64,000 nt of DNA from Dietzia natronolimnaea (GTDB lineage Bacteria > Actinomycetota > Actinomycetes > Mycobacteriales > Mycobacteriaceae). The translations under genes were made by a program, and so were the position numbers. Under the pieces are notes generated by a model. The model saw only the letters and a list, made by a program, of their open reading frames with translations. It was not told where the DNA came from and searched no databases. Location: assembly GCF_002289575.1 (NCBI RefSeq), contig NZ_NTGA01000006.1:1-64000 (forward strand), written 5' to 3'. This document shows, piece by piece, positions 28,071 through 38,768 of the stretch. The stretch's first letter is position 1, and each line of letters opens with the position of its first letter.

Positions 28071-29640
28071 CGTCGTGGTGATCGGTTCCGGCCACAACGG
28101 ACTCATCTGTGCCGCGTATATCGCGCGGTCCGGCCTCGACGTGCACGTGGTGGAGAAGGACACCGTCCTGGGCGGTGCCACCTCCACGGTCGAGCGCTAT
28201 CCCGGCCACCGCACGGATCGTGGATCGTCAGCCCACCTGATGATCCGACACACCGGTATCCCGGAAGAGTTGGACCTCGCCGCTCACGGCCTCAGGTATG
28301 TGGACTGTGACCCGTGGGGATTCGCCCCCGCCCCGCCGGGCAGCGACGACCCCCCGATCGTCTTCCATCGCGACCTCGACGCGACCTGCGCGAGTATCGC
28401 CGCCGCCTGCGGCGAGACCGATGCGCACGCGTACCGCGGATTCGTCCGCCGGTGGGGGGTCCTGGCCGGACGGATGATGAAGGGGTTCGGCGTCCGTCCC
28501 ACGGCGTCGCGACTGGGAGCGGCGTTCCTCGGTCGGGACGATCTCCGGGATCCCTTCGGCGCGGTCCAGACCTTTCTGGCCTCCGGCGACGCCCTGCTCG
28601 ACCAGACTTTCACGTCCGAGCGGCTCAAGGCCGCCCTGTCCTGGTTCGGCGCACAGTCCGGACCACCGATGTCCCATGCCGGCACCGCGCCGATGATCGG
28701 CTTCGCGGCGCTCATGCACCAGACCCCTCCCGGCCGTGCGATCGGTGGGTCGGGCGCCCTCGCCGACGCACTCGTGTCTGCCGTCCGGGCCGCCGGTGGA
28801 TCGGTCACCGCGGGTGCGGGAGCGACGGCGATCCGCCGCGCGGGGTCCGGGTGGCGGGTGGAGACCGCGGGGGGCGGGTCGCTGCACTGTTCGGCCGTCG
28901 TCGCGGCCTGTCATGTCCACACCACGCTCGACCTCCTCTCCCACGAACTCCCCGCGGCAGGACTCGACGCCTGGCGCCGGCGGATCCGACCGGGGTTCGG
29001 GCTGGGGATGGTCGTCCGGCTGGGCACGACGGATCTGCCGCGTTACCCGGGAGTGTCCACGACGACCAGTGCGCACGGTCTGCAACTGCTCGTGACGGAC
29101 CGTCGCCGACTCGACCACCGGTACGGGGTCGCCGCGGCGGGACGGCTCGACGCGGAACCCGCCGTCCTCGCGATGAGCTTCAGCTCTCTCGACCCCTCGC
29201 TCGCGCCGGCGGGCCGGCACGAGCTCACACTGTGGTCGCAATGGCACCCACGGCACCTCGCGGACGGGCGCTCCTGGTCCGAGGCGGGTCCCGGGGAGGC
29301 GGACCGGATCATCGCGGCCGCGGAGCGCTTCGCGCCCGGGCTCACCGACTCCATCGTCCACCGCCACGTCCAGACGCCGCAGGACCTGGAGACCGAGCTC
29401 GGCCTGATCGGGGGCAACGTGATGCACGTGGAGATGTCCCTCGACCAGATGCTCCCGATGCGACCCCACCCGGACTTGGCCGGTCACACCGTCCCCGGCG
29501 CCGACGGCGTGTTCCTCGCGGGCGCCTCCACCCATCCCGGCGGCGGCGTCATCGGCACGAGCGGGAGGACGGTGGCACGTCTCGTCGGCCGCCGGCTCGG
29601 CACGTCGACGCGGCGTCGGCATCGCACGCGGGCACAATGA
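28054..29640 (+). CDS. FAD-dependent oxidoreductase, phytoene-desaturase/PYROXD2-like
   Basis: Amine-oxidase/CrtI-superfamily flavoprotein, substrate unknown. 528 residues: dinucleotide-binding VVVIGSGHNGLICAAYIARS then E-x-D at VVEKDTVLGG, mid-domain PMSHAGTAPMIGF and GGSGALADALVSAVRAAGGS, and the C-terminal FAD motif DGVFLAGASTHPGGGVIGTS. GTG start at 28054, GGAGG 5 bases upstream, inside the GNAT 3' end. No carotenoid genes are nearby, so a carotenoid role is not supported; the coupled lppM suggests envelope or lipid chemistry only weakly. I do not recall an equivalent in this slot in M. tuberculosis. Confidence 0.9.
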   Translation: MNNRHDVVVIGSGHNGLICAAYIARSGLDVHVVEKDTVLGGATSTVERYPGHRTDRGSSAHLMIRHTGIPEELDLAAHGLRYVDCDPWGFAPAPPGSDDPPIVFHRDLDATCASIAAACGETDAHAYRGFVRRWGVLAGRMMKGFGVRPTASRLGAAFLGRDDLRDPFGAVQTFLASGDALLDQTFTSERLKAALSWFGAQSGPPMSHAGTAPMIGFAALMHQTPPGRAIGGSGALADALVSAVRAAGGSVTAGAGATAIRRAGSGWRVETAGGGSLHCSAVVAACHVHTTLDLLSHELPAAGLDAWRRRIRPGFGLGMVVRLGTTDLPRYPGVSTTTSAHGLQLLVTDRRRLDHRYGVAAAGRLDAEPAVLAMSFSSLDPSLAPAGRHELTLWSQWHPRHLADGRSWSEAGPGEADRIIAAAERFAPGLTDSIVHRHVQTPQDLETELGLIGGNVMHVEMSLDQMLPMRPHPDLAGHTVPGADGVFLAGASTHPGGGVIGTSGRTVARLVGRRLGTSTRRRHRTRAQ

Positions 29641-30365
29641 CGAGCGTGATCGAACCGAGCGGCACCGCGACCAACCCCGTGACGGCCCCGCACTCCCCCG
29701 CGGGCCGCCGGCTCGTGGGCGTCACCGCCCTGATGACGATGCTGTTCGTCCTCACCGGGTGTCTCCAGCTGAACGCGCAGATGAGTGTGCGGAAGGACGA
29801 CACCGTCTCGGGTCGCATCCTGGTGGCCGGCGACCAGCCGGCGCAGACAGCGGCGCTGGAACGGCTGTCGACTCCGTCCGGCCTGGAGCAGAAGGTGCGG
29901 ATCACCGCCTACTCAGCGGACGGTTTCACCGGCAGGGAGATCTACTTCACCCAGTTGACTTTCGCGGAGGTCGACGCGCTGTCACTGGCCATCGAGGTCG
30001 AGGGCGCCCGGCCCTACACCCTGGGGTTCCGGCGGAGCGGCGACACGGTCTCGTTCACCGGCTCGGTCGACCTCTCGGGGATCCCCGCGGACCGCGCGGA
30101 GTCCGCGACCACGCGGGTGGACCTCACCTTCCCCAACCGCATCGGCGAGACGAACGGCACGCTTGGTGGGGGCAACTCCGTGAGCTGGACGCCGGCGCCG
30201 GGCTCCATCACGCGGATGCAGGCGTCCTCGTCCTACCCGGACCCCGCCACCCGCGGGTTCGCGGTGTGGATGATCGTCGGGATCGGCGCGGCCCTGCTGG
30301 TGTCGATCGGGACCATCCTCGCCGCGCGGACCTCCCGCGCCCGCTCGGACCGCCTCGTACGCTGA
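29637..30365 (+). CDS. lppM: Lipoprotein LppM
   Basis: Exported lipoprotein (Rv2171 type) that in M. tuberculosis affects phagosome maturation. 242 residues: signal peptide with lipobox VLTGC (Cys42), DUF3153/LppM domain (MSVRKDDTVSGRILVAGD, then VDLTFPNRIGETNG), and a second membrane helix near the C-terminus (about 207-230) with a basic end. ATG overlaps the preceding stop by 4 bases (ATGA), so it is translationally coupled to the flavoprotein. Confidence 0.93.
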   Translation: MTSVIEPSGTATNPVTAPHSPAGRRLVGVTALMTMLFVLTGCLQLNAQMSVRKDDTVSGRILVAGDQPAQTAALERLSTPSGLEQKVRITAYSADGFTGREIYFTQLTFAEVDALSLAIEVEGARPYTLGFRRSGDTVSFTGSVDLSGIPADRAESATTRVDLTFPNRIGETNGTLGGGNSVSWTPAPGSITRMQASSSYPDPATRGFAVWMIVGIGAALLVSIGTILAARTSRARSDRLVR

Positions 30366-30420
30366 CCCGCACAGTCTCCCGCGACGGCACCGGCTCCCGC
30401 GACGGCGCCAGCTCCCGAAG

Positions 30421-30437
30421 CCGCCCGGAGCGGGCGG
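30421..30437 (-). terminator. Short hairpin between lppM and metF
   Basis: CCGCCCG-GAG-CGGGCGG lies between the two convergent stops and could end both transcripts; the 7-base-pair stem is modest. An 18-base imperfect duplication precedes it (about 30376-30412). Confidence 0.45.
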
Positions 30438-30439
30438 TC

Positions 30440-31417
30440 TCAGACCCCGCTCGCCACCACGTCCGGCGACGGGACCATCGACAGGTTGGCCAGCACCTCG
30501 TGGGTGGCGCGGGAGAAGTTCAGGGTGTTGAAGTGCAGGCACGGCACGCCCTCGGCGATCAGGCGCTCGCAGAGTTCGGTGGCGAACTCGATCCCCACCT
30601 CACGCACCGCGGCACGATCCTCGTCGGGTCCGTCCCCCGCGGCCGTACGCAGCCTGCCGGACAGTCCGTCCGGCAGCGCGCACCCGGACAGCTCCACCAT
30701 GCGGCGGACCTGACGGAGGCTCGTCACGGGCATGAGCCCGGGGATGACCGGCTTGACGGCCTGTTCCGGGTCCGCGGACTCCAGTCGATCCCGTAGGCGC
30801 AGGTAGTGCTCGACATCCCAGAACATCTGGGTGATCGAGTACTCCGCGCCGGCGCGGAGCTTGTTGAGCAGGATCTCGGTGTCGTGATCGAGGTCGCGCG
30901 CCCGGTAGTGCCCCTCGGGGAAGGATGCGACGCCCACGTGGAGGTCACCGACCTCGTGGATCAGTCGGACGAGCTCCTCCGCGTAGTGCAGACCCTCGGG
31001 ATGCGGCGTCCAGTCACCGAGCGGGTCACCGGGGGGATCGCCCCGGAGCGCGAGGATGTTGGTGACCCCCACGTCGACGTACATCTGGATCATCTCGCGT
31101 AGTTCGGCGACCGAATGGCCCACGGCCGTCAGGTGCGCGATGGGCACCAGGTCGGTCTCCCGGACCACCCTCTCCACCACCTTGACCGTCCGGTCGCGGG
31201 TGGAGCCGCCCGCACCGTAGGTGACGGACACGAACGCCGCCCCCAGTTCGGAGAACACCGAGGCAGCGCGCCACAGACGGGCCTCCGCGGCCTCGTCCCG
31301 GGGTGGGTAGAACTCGACGGAGAACGGCACCCTGGGGGTGCGCGACGAGGCGATGCGGTCCACGATGCTCGGGTGTCGGTCGCCGCCCGCCGGTACGAGG
31401 TGGGGTAGCTGGGTCAC
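30440..31417 (-). CDS. metF: Methylenetetrahydrofolate reductase, MetF family
   Basis: FAD enzyme reducing 5,10-methylene-THF to 5-methyl-THF for methionine synthesis. 325 residues, TIM barrel: PFSVEFYPPRDEAAE, FVSVTYGAGGSTRDRT, AHLTAVGHS, NILALRGDPPGD, the substrate-loop YSITQMFWD and PGLMPVTS, and LHFNTLNFS at the C-terminus, all classical MetF marks. Start GTG at 31417: TACCCT lies 6 bases upstream, the spacing of a leaderless promoter; an upstream GTG at 31438 is the alternative. Rv2172c occupies this slot in M. tuberculosis but, as I remember it, is a divergent reductase. Confidence 0.93.
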   Translation of the reverse strand: MTQLPHLVPAGGDRHPSIVDRIASSRTPRVPFSVEFYPPRDEAAEARLWRAASVFSELGAAFVSVTYGAGGSTRDRTVKVVERVVRETDLVPIAHLTAVGHSVAELREMIQMYVDVGVTNILALRGDPPGDPLGDWTPHPEGLHYAEELVRLIHEVGDLHVGVASFPEGHYRARDLDHDTEILLNKLRAGAEYSITQMFWDVEHYLRLRDRLESADPEQAVKPVIPGLMPVTSLRQVRRMVELSGCALPDGLSGRLRTAAGDGPDEDRAAVREVGIEFATELCERLIAEGVPCLHFNTLNFSRATHEVLANLSMVPSPDVVASGV

Positions 31418-31423
31418 CGGACC

Positions 31424-31429
31424 AGGGTA
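31424..31429 (-). promoter_or_regulatory. Leaderless-type -10 for metF (TACCCT)
   Basis: TACCCT on the minus strand ends 6 bases before the metF GTG and there is no Shine-Dalgarno. Confidence 0.5.
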
Positions 31430-31466
31430 GCCCGACACGCGCCGGTGCCGACCCTCGCCCGGCGAC

Positions 31467-31472
31467 TAGGAT
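31467..31472 (+). promoter_or_regulatory. Candidate -10 for the polyprenyl synthase operon (TAGGAT)
   Basis: TAGGAT, about 45 bases before the gene start; the gap is divergent with metF. Confidence 0.4.
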
Positions 31473-31521
31473 CACTGCCACGAGGGCTGCCGGACGGCGG
31501 CGCCCCGAAGGGATGGTGACC

Positions 31522-32592
31522 GTGGTCACGGCGACTCGCCCGGACGACGCAGAACGGGTGCTCGGCGCACTCCGCCGCCATCTCGACGAGCGGCGGCGGG
31601 TGGTGTCCGGGGTCGACGACCGTGTCGACGCCCTCGCGGGACGGTTGTCGGACTTCGTCCTCAACGGTGGCAAACGGATCCGACCCCGTTTCGGCCTGGC
31701 CGGGTGGTCGGCCGCGAGCCCGGCGGACGCGACGGTCCCGGATGAGATCCTCACGGCCTGCGCGGCACTCGAATTGATCCAGGCCTGCGCCCTCATCCAC
31801 GACGACATCGTGGACGCCTCGGACACCCGTCGCGGCCGACCGACGGTCCATCGTTCGATCGAGGCGGCACACCGGGACCTGGGATGGTCCGGTGACCCCG
31901 CCCGATACGGCGTGTCGCAGGCGATCCTCGTCGGGGACCTGGCCCTGGCCTGGGCGGACGAGATGTTCGTGACCTCGGGCGTCGACCCCGCCGCGCTCGG
32001 CCGCGCACTGGAGCCGTGGTACGCCATGAAGACCGAGGTGCTCTCGGGGCAGATGCTGGACATCCTGGCCGAGTCCTCCGGTGCGACCGACGAGGAGACG
32101 CCGGCCCGGGTCAACCGCTTCAAGACGGCCGCCTACACCGTCGAGCGGCCCCTGCACATCGGTGCCGCGCTCGCCGGGGCGGCACCGGACACCGTCACGG
32201 CGCTGCGCGAGTTCGGGGTGGCCGTGGGGCAGGCCTTCCAACTCCGTGACGACATGCTCGGCGTCTTCGGGGATCCGGAGGTGACCGGCAAGCCGTCCGG
32301 GGACGACCTCAGGGAGGGCAAGCGGACCCTCCTGCTCGCCCGCGGTACGGCGCTGGCGACGGCCGGGGAGGCGGACTTCCTGCTCTCGGTCCTGGGCACC
32401 GATCTCGCCCCCGCCGAACTCGAGCGCGCCCGCCGGATACTGGTGGACTGCGGTGCGGTGGCCTCCGTCGAGGCGGAGATCGACACCTTCACGGTCCGGG
32501 CCCTGGACGCGATCGGTTCCGACGCGGTGAGCGAGCACGGTCGGGTCACACTCCGCGCCCTGGCCGAGGCCGCCACCCGTCGACGGTCGTGA
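31522..32592 (+). CDS. idsA2: Trans-isoprenyl diphosphate synthase (IdsA2-like)
   Basis: Condenses isopentenyl and allylic diphosphates to make prenyl chains. 356 residues with LSDFVLNGGKRIRPRF, first Asp-rich motif LIHDDIVDASD (DDxxD), second motif FQLRDDMLGVFGD, and GKPSGDDLREGKRT. Chain length cannot be read from sequence with certainty. GTG at 31522 chosen for AAGGG 9 bases upstream; ATG at 31513 is the alternative. It overlaps mptA by 4 bases; the pair may supply and use polyprenyl phosphate for mannan synthesis. Confidence 0.93.
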   Translation: MVTATRPDDAERVLGALRRHLDERRRVVSGVDDRVDALAGRLSDFVLNGGKRIRPRFGLAGWSAASPADATVPDEILTACAALELIQACALIHDDIVDASDTRRGRPTVHRSIEAAHRDLGWSGDPARYGVSQAILVGDLALAWADEMFVTSGVDPAALGRALEPWYAMKTEVLSGQMLDILAESSGATDEETPARVNRFKTAAYTVERPLHIGAALAGAAPDTVTALREFGVAVGQAFQLRDDMLGVFGDPEVTGKPSGDDLREGKRTLLLARGTALATAGEADFLLSVLGTDLAPAELERARRILVDCGAVASVEAEIDTFTVRALDAIGSDAVSEHGRVTLRALAEAATRRRS

Positions 32593-34142
32593 CGGTGGCG
32601 CCGGAACCGACCCCGGGGGCCGTGGCGTCCCACGAGTCGGATGCGTCGGCGCCGGCGCGCGCCGCCGCGAACGCCCGCTCGCTCACCTCCTCCGCGCGCT
32701 CGGCCCTCACCGGGCCCTGCGGCCCCGCGCTGTACCGGGGGATGCTCGGGTCCGGGCTCCTGACGCTCGGGGGCTTCGGCGCCGGAGCGCTGCCGGTGGA
32801 CGGTGGGCCCGCCGTCGCCGTCGGCCTGCTCGGGTTCACCTTCGGTCACGGTGAGATCCTGGCGCTGGCGCTGTGCTGGATCGGCATCGCGCTGCTCTTC
32901 AGCGGCTGGCTGGCGCTGGGACCGCGGGCGCTGTCCGGTCGGCTCCCCACGCGGGACGCGGTGTGGGCCACTGCGCTGTGGTCGCTTCCGACCCTGCCCG
33001 CGGTGCCGATGTTCAGCCGCGACGCCTGGTCGTACCTCGCCCAGGGGGCGATGGCCGCCGCGGGCGTCGATCCCTACGAGTTCGGTCCCGAGGCCAACCC
33101 GGGCGCGTTCTCGGACGAGGTCAGCCCCGACTGGCGGTCGACCGCCACACCGTACGGACCGCTCCACCTGCTGCTCATGAGGGGCGTGGTGGCCGTGTCC
33201 GGCGGCAACCCGGCGGTGGGGGTCGTCATCCTGCGCGTCGCGGTGTTGTCCGCACTGGCCGCACTGACCGTTCTGCTCGTCATGGCCGCTCGCCGGGCCG
33301 GTGTCGACGCGGCGGCCGCGGTCTGGCTGGCGTGCGCGTCGCCACTCGCGGTGATCCACCTGGCGGGCGGGCTGCACAACGAGATCTTCCCGCTCGTCGC
33401 CTGCCTCGGGGCGGTCGTCCTCACCCTCGACGGGCGGGCGACCTGGGCGGGGGCGGCTATCGGGATCGCGGTGGCTTTCAAGGCGACCGCCGTGATCGTG
33501 CCCCCGTTCCTGCTGTGGATCGCGCTGTCGCGACGCCGCGAGGACAAGGCTGTCGCCAGACCGACCCTCCGGGCGCTCGGCGACACGGCGCTCGCCGCGG
33601 CGGTCGCGATCGGTGTGCTCGGGCTGACCACCCTCGCGTCCGGTACCGGAATCGGGTGGTTCGACGCGATCGCCGTGTCCGACAGGGTGATCAACTACCT
33701 CAGCGCTCCGACGGCGGTTGCGCATCTCATCCACGCGGTCACCGACTCCCCCGGGTTCGAGGATGTGCTGGCGGTGGCCCGGCAGGTCGGGCGGGTGGCC
33801 CTCGCCGTGGCGCTGGTGGCCGTGTGGTGGCTCCATCGCCGGGACCGGATGACGGCGCTGCGGGGAATCATGCTGGCGCTGCTGGCCTTCGTCGTACTGA
33901 ACTCACTCGCCTGGCCCTGGTACTACGTGTGGGTGGCCGCGTTCTGGGTCCTCGCGAGGCCGGGGCCACGAGCCACCACCGCCGCCGTCGGGGCGACCGT
34001 GTTCCTGGTCATGGCGATAGGACCCAACGGATCGACCAGCCTCTACAGTCCGGTGCTCTCCGGGGTCGCGGTGCTCGCCTCACTGGCGGTGGCCTGGTGG
34101 TGGTGGCGGGCCACCGACGCCGATCAGAACGCCATCGCCTGA
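32589..34142 (+). CDS. mptA: Alpha-1,6-mannosyltransferase MptA (GT-C)
   Basis: Polyprenyl-phosphate-mannose-dependent mannosyltransferase that elongates the lipomannan core on the outer membrane face. 517 residues with about 12-13 hydrophobic helices after a 50-residue cytoplasmic N-terminus; the first external loop has the GT-C acidic motif in MFSRDAWSYLAQG and DPYEFGPEANPGAFS, followed by TPYGPLHLLLM; GGLHNEIFPL is conserved in MptA/MptB. MptA and MptB are similar; position next to idsA2 and the Rv2175c/pknL pair supports MptA (Rv2174). GTG start overlaps the previous stop as GTGA. Confidence 0.92.
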   Translation: MTVAPEPTPGAVASHESDASAPARAAANARSLTSSARSALTGPCGPALYRGMLGSGLLTLGGFGAGALPVDGGPAVAVGLLGFTFGHGEILALALCWIGIALLFSGWLALGPRALSGRLPTRDAVWATALWSLPTLPAVPMFSRDAWSYLAQGAMAAAGVDPYEFGPEANPGAFSDEVSPDWRSTATPYGPLHLLLMRGVVAVSGGNPAVGVVILRVAVLSALAALTVLLVMAARRAGVDAAAAVWLACASPLAVIHLAGGLHNEIFPLVACLGAVVLTLDGRATWAGAAIGIAVAFKATAVIVPPFLLWIALSRRREDKAVARPTLRALGDTALAAAVAIGVLGLTTLASGTGIGWFDAIAVSDRVINYLSAPTAVAHLIHAVTDSPGFEDVLAVARQVGRVALAVALVAVWWLHRRDRMTALRGIMLALLAFVVLNSLAWPWYYVWVAAFWVLARPGPRATTAAVGATVFLVMAIGPNGSTSLYSPVLSGVAVLASLAVAWWWWRATDADQNAIA

Positions 34143-34492
34143 GCGCGCCGGATGACCTCCCGGGCGCGGTGACCATGGAGTGCGTCGGCGGGCCGCCCCG
34201 GCAGGCTGTCGTCCTCCGTGAAGAGCCACCGCAGGATCTCCTCGTCGCGGTAGCCGCCGTCGCGCAGGACCGACACGAGCCCGGGCAGGAACCGCACCAC
34301 CTCGTCGTCGTCGTCCAGGAAGACCGCGGGGACCACCACCACGCCGCCACGCCGGACGGCGATCAGTCCCCCTTCGCGGAGCAGGTCGTGCACACGGGTG
34401 ACCGGGATCCCCAGTCGACTCGACACCTCGGGCAGATTGATCGTCTCGACGTCACCGGGTAGGACGTCATCACAGTGCGGAACGGTACTCAC
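34124..34492 (-). CDS. Rv2175c-like DNA-binding protein, likely PknL substrate
   Basis: Small winged-helix DNA-binding protein. 122 residues: INLPEVSSRLGIPVTRVHDLLREG is the helix-turn-helix, then AVRRGGVVVVPAVFLDDD and FLPGLVSVLRDGGYRDEEILRWLF, closing with ALHGHRAREVIRRAQAMAF, which matches what I remember of Rv2175c, a PknL phosphorylation target in M. tuberculosis. Start GTG at 34492: TAACGT lies 7 bases upstream on the minus strand (leaderless type). A Thr at residue 3 is in the N-terminal tail where Rv2175c is phosphorylated. Its stop lies 19 bases inside the 3' end of mptA; pknL is divergent. Confidence 0.9.
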   Translation of the reverse strand: MSTVPHCDDVLPGDVETINLPEVSSRLGIPVTRVHDLLREGGLIAVRRGGVVVVPAVFLDDDDEVVRFLPGLVSVLRDGGYRDEEILRWLFTEDDSLPGRPADALHGHRAREVIRRAQAMAF

Positions 34493-34499
34493 GGTGACC

Positions 34500-34505
34500 A
34501 CGTTA
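34500..34505 (-). promoter_or_regulatory. Leaderless-type -10 (TAACGT) for the Rv2175c-like gene
   Basis: TAACGT on the minus strand, 7-base spacer to the GTG at 34492; no Shine-Dalgarno. Confidence 0.5.
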
Positions 34506-34592
34506 GTCCCGGCGAGGCCCGGCGGTCACCACCGCGGGGACCCCTGCCGGGCGCACCGCCCGGTCGCGTGCCGATATCGCGACGCCGGCGGG

Positions 34593-34598
34593 CAGAAT
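34593..34598 (+). promoter_or_regulatory. Leaderless-type -10 (CAGAAT) for pknL
   Basis: CAGAAT ends 7 bases before the ATG at 34606; no Shine-Dalgarno. An in-frame ATG at 34597 overlaps it. Confidence 0.4.
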
Positions 34599-34605
34599 GG
34601 ACTCC

Positions 34606-36789
34606 ATGACCACTCACGACGGGCAGCTTCCAGGGCCGGGCACGGTGCTCGACGGGCGCTACCGGCTCGACGCCGTGATCGCCCGGGGCGGGATGTCGAT
34701 CGTCCACCTGGCCACAGACGAACGGCTCGACCGTCACGTCGCCGTCAAATTGTTGGACCCCGCCCTCGCCGGAGACCGCGCCTTCGTCGACCGGTTCACC
34801 CTCGAGGCACGCTCGGCCGCGCGACTGTCCGACCCGGGCATCGTCCAGGTCTTCGACCAGGGGGTCGAGGGGGACACCGCCTTCCTCGTCATGGAACTGG
34901 TCCCGGGCGGGACCCTGCGCGAGCTCCTCGACGAACGCGGGCCCATGCCCCCCTACGCGGCCGCCGCCGTACTGCGCCCACTGCTCGGGGCACTGCGCGA
35001 GGCTCACTCTGCCGGGTTGGTGCACCGCGACATCAAGCCCGAGAACGTCCTCATCTCGACGACCGGCGCGGTCAAGCTCGCCGACTTCGGCCTCGTCCGT
35101 GCGGTGGCCGAGTCCAGAGCGACCTCCCGGAGCGTGGTGATGGGCACCGCCGCCTACCTGTCCCCCGAGCAGATCTCCGGCACCGACACCGATGGACGCT
35201 CCGACCTCTACTCCCTCGGCGTCCTCGCCTACGAGATGCTCACCGGGGAACCCCCGTTCAACGGGGACAACTCGATCGCCGTGGCCTACCGTCGCCTGGA
35301 CACCGACGTCCCCGCCCCGTCCGACCAGTCCGATTCCGTGGCGGAGGATCTCGACCACCTGATCCTCCGGGCGACACGCCGCAGCCGCGAGGACCGGTAC
35401 CCGGACGCCGCGGAGATGCTCGACGACCTCGACCGGGCCGCCGAGATCGGACGGTTCCCCACGTACGTCGTCCCTGCACCGCAGCAGTCGTCCTGGTCCA
35501 GGGCCCGGGCTGCCGCCGCCCGGTCGGCGCCCGACGGCGCGGCCGAGTTCGACGCCGCTGATCGCGAGAGCGGTGAGGCACTCGGCCGCGGTGACGGACC
35601 GGTGCCGACGCGGGTGCACACGAGGGTGGGCCTCGATGCGGCTCCTCCGACCCCGCCCGCCGGGGCCCACCATGCCCGGGGGGAGGTCGAACCGGTCCCC
35701 GACCGGTCGCCTGTCCGTCCGCGCCGCAGGCTCGGTCTGCTCTGGCTGATCGTCGTGCTCGCGCTCGCCATCGTCCTGGCCGTGGCCGGATGGTGGCTCG
35801 GGTCCGGCCGATTCGTCACCGTCCCGGCGGTGCAGGGGATGTCGGTGGGTCAGGCCACCGACGCCGTGAACGCGGTGGGGTTGTCGGCCACCACCCGTGA
35901 CGCGTTCAGCAACGACGTGCCCCGGGCGGGACTGGTCGGGACCGATCCCGAGGCGGGGGCCCGCGTGCCCCGCGGTGACCCGGTGGCGGTCCTGGTCTCC
36001 GTGGGACGGCCGGTCGTGCCCGAGGTGGGCGCCGGGCGCGATGTCGACACCGTCTCGGCCCTGCTGCGGGAGAACTCTCTCGAACCGGTCCGCGGCGGGA
36101 CCGAGCACTCCGACTCGGTCCCGGTCGGGCAGGTGGTGGCTCTGGAACCACGGTCCGGTACCACTGTCGACGTGGGGACCAGGGTGTCGATGGTGACCAG
36201 TTCGGGGCCCGCTCCGGTGAGCGTCCCCGATGTCGCGGGCCTCGAGGAGGACCAGGCCCGGGCCGCGCTGGAGGGATCCGGGCTCTCCGTGTCGGAGGTC
36301 CGCCGGGTCTACGACGACGAGGTGGACGGCGGGCTCGCCGTGGGCACCGACCCCGACGTCGGAACGGACGTGGCCCGCGGGGACGGCGTGACGCTGCTGA
36401 TCTCCAACGCCCTCACCGTCCCCGACATCAGGGACGTACCGGTGGACGAGGCCACCGACGTGCTCACCAGGGCCGGTTTCACGATCGTCCGCCAGGCGCC
36501 GGTCACCGACCGCCGCATCGCCGATGGCCGGGTGGTCAGCACCGACCCGCCCGCCGGCCGGAGGCTGGATCCCGCCAACGCCGTACTGCGGATCGTCCCG
36601 TCGAATGCGGTGACCGTCCCCGTCGTCCTGGGGTCCCGGGCCTCCGACGCCCGGCAGACTCTCCGCGAGGCCGGGCTCGAGCCCACCATCGACTCGGGGT
36701 CACCGAGCGGGATCGTCTACGGTCAGAACCCGCTGCCCGGGCGAGTCGTGGCCCGGGGCAGCGAGGTCGAGATCGACGCACTGGGCTGA
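34606..36789 (+). CDS. pknL: Ser/Thr kinase PknL with five PASTA domains
   Basis: Membrane Hanks-type kinase sensing cell wall fragments. 727 residues: kinase domain with HVAVKLLD (Lys48), LVHRDIKPENVL (Asp142), LADFGLVR (Asp160) and GTAAYLSPEQ; a Pro/Ala-rich juxtamembrane region; one helix at about 376-400; then five PASTA repeats starting near FVTVPAVQG, RPVVPEVGAG, VSVPDVAGL, LTVPDIRDV and VTVPVVLGS. M. tuberculosis PknL lacks PASTA domains whereas Corynebacterium PknL has them (from memory), so this is the Corynebacterium-like form. Divergent from its probable substrate gene; likely tunes wall and envelope synthesis. Confidence 0.95.
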   Translation: MTTHDGQLPGPGTVLDGRYRLDAVIARGGMSIVHLATDERLDRHVAVKLLDPALAGDRAFVDRFTLEARSAARLSDPGIVQVFDQGVEGDTAFLVMELVPGGTLRELLDERGPMPPYAAAAVLRPLLGALREAHSAGLVHRDIKPENVLISTTGAVKLADFGLVRAVAESRATSRSVVMGTAAYLSPEQISGTDTDGRSDLYSLGVLAYEMLTGEPPFNGDNSIAVAYRRLDTDVPAPSDQSDSVAEDLDHLILRATRRSREDRYPDAAEMLDDLDRAAEIGRFPTYVVPAPQQSSWSRARAAAARSAPDGAAEFDAADRESGEALGRGDGPVPTRVHTRVGLDAAPPTPPAGAHHARGEVEPVPDRSPVRPRRRLGLLWLIVVLALAIVLAVAGWWLGSGRFVTVPAVQGMSVGQATDAVNAVGLSATTRDAFSNDVPRAGLVGTDPEAGARVPRGDPVAVLVSVGRPVVPEVGAGRDVDTVSALLRENSLEPVRGGTEHSDSVPVGQVVALEPRSGTTVDVGTRVSMVTSSGPAPVSVPDVAGLEEDQARAALEGSGLSVSEVRRVYDDEVDGGLAVGTDPDVGTDVARGDGVTLLISNALTVPDIRDVPVDEATDVLTRAGFTIVRQAPVTDRRIADGRVVSTDPPAGRRLDPANAVLRIVPSNAVTVPVVLGSRASDARQTLREAGLEPTIDSGSPSGIVYGQNPLPGRVVARGSEVEIDALG

Positions 36790-36823
36790 GTCCGCCGGAC
36801 CCGTGGCCCGGTGCGGACCCGGC

Positions 36824-38763
<1,940 letters not shown>

Positions 38764-38768
38764 CGGCG

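Noticed and set aside
28054-29640. Carotenoid synthesis gene cluster
   Set aside because: Only one CrtI-like gene and a polyprenyl synthase 2 kb away that is coupled to mptA; no phytoene synthase or cyclase is present.
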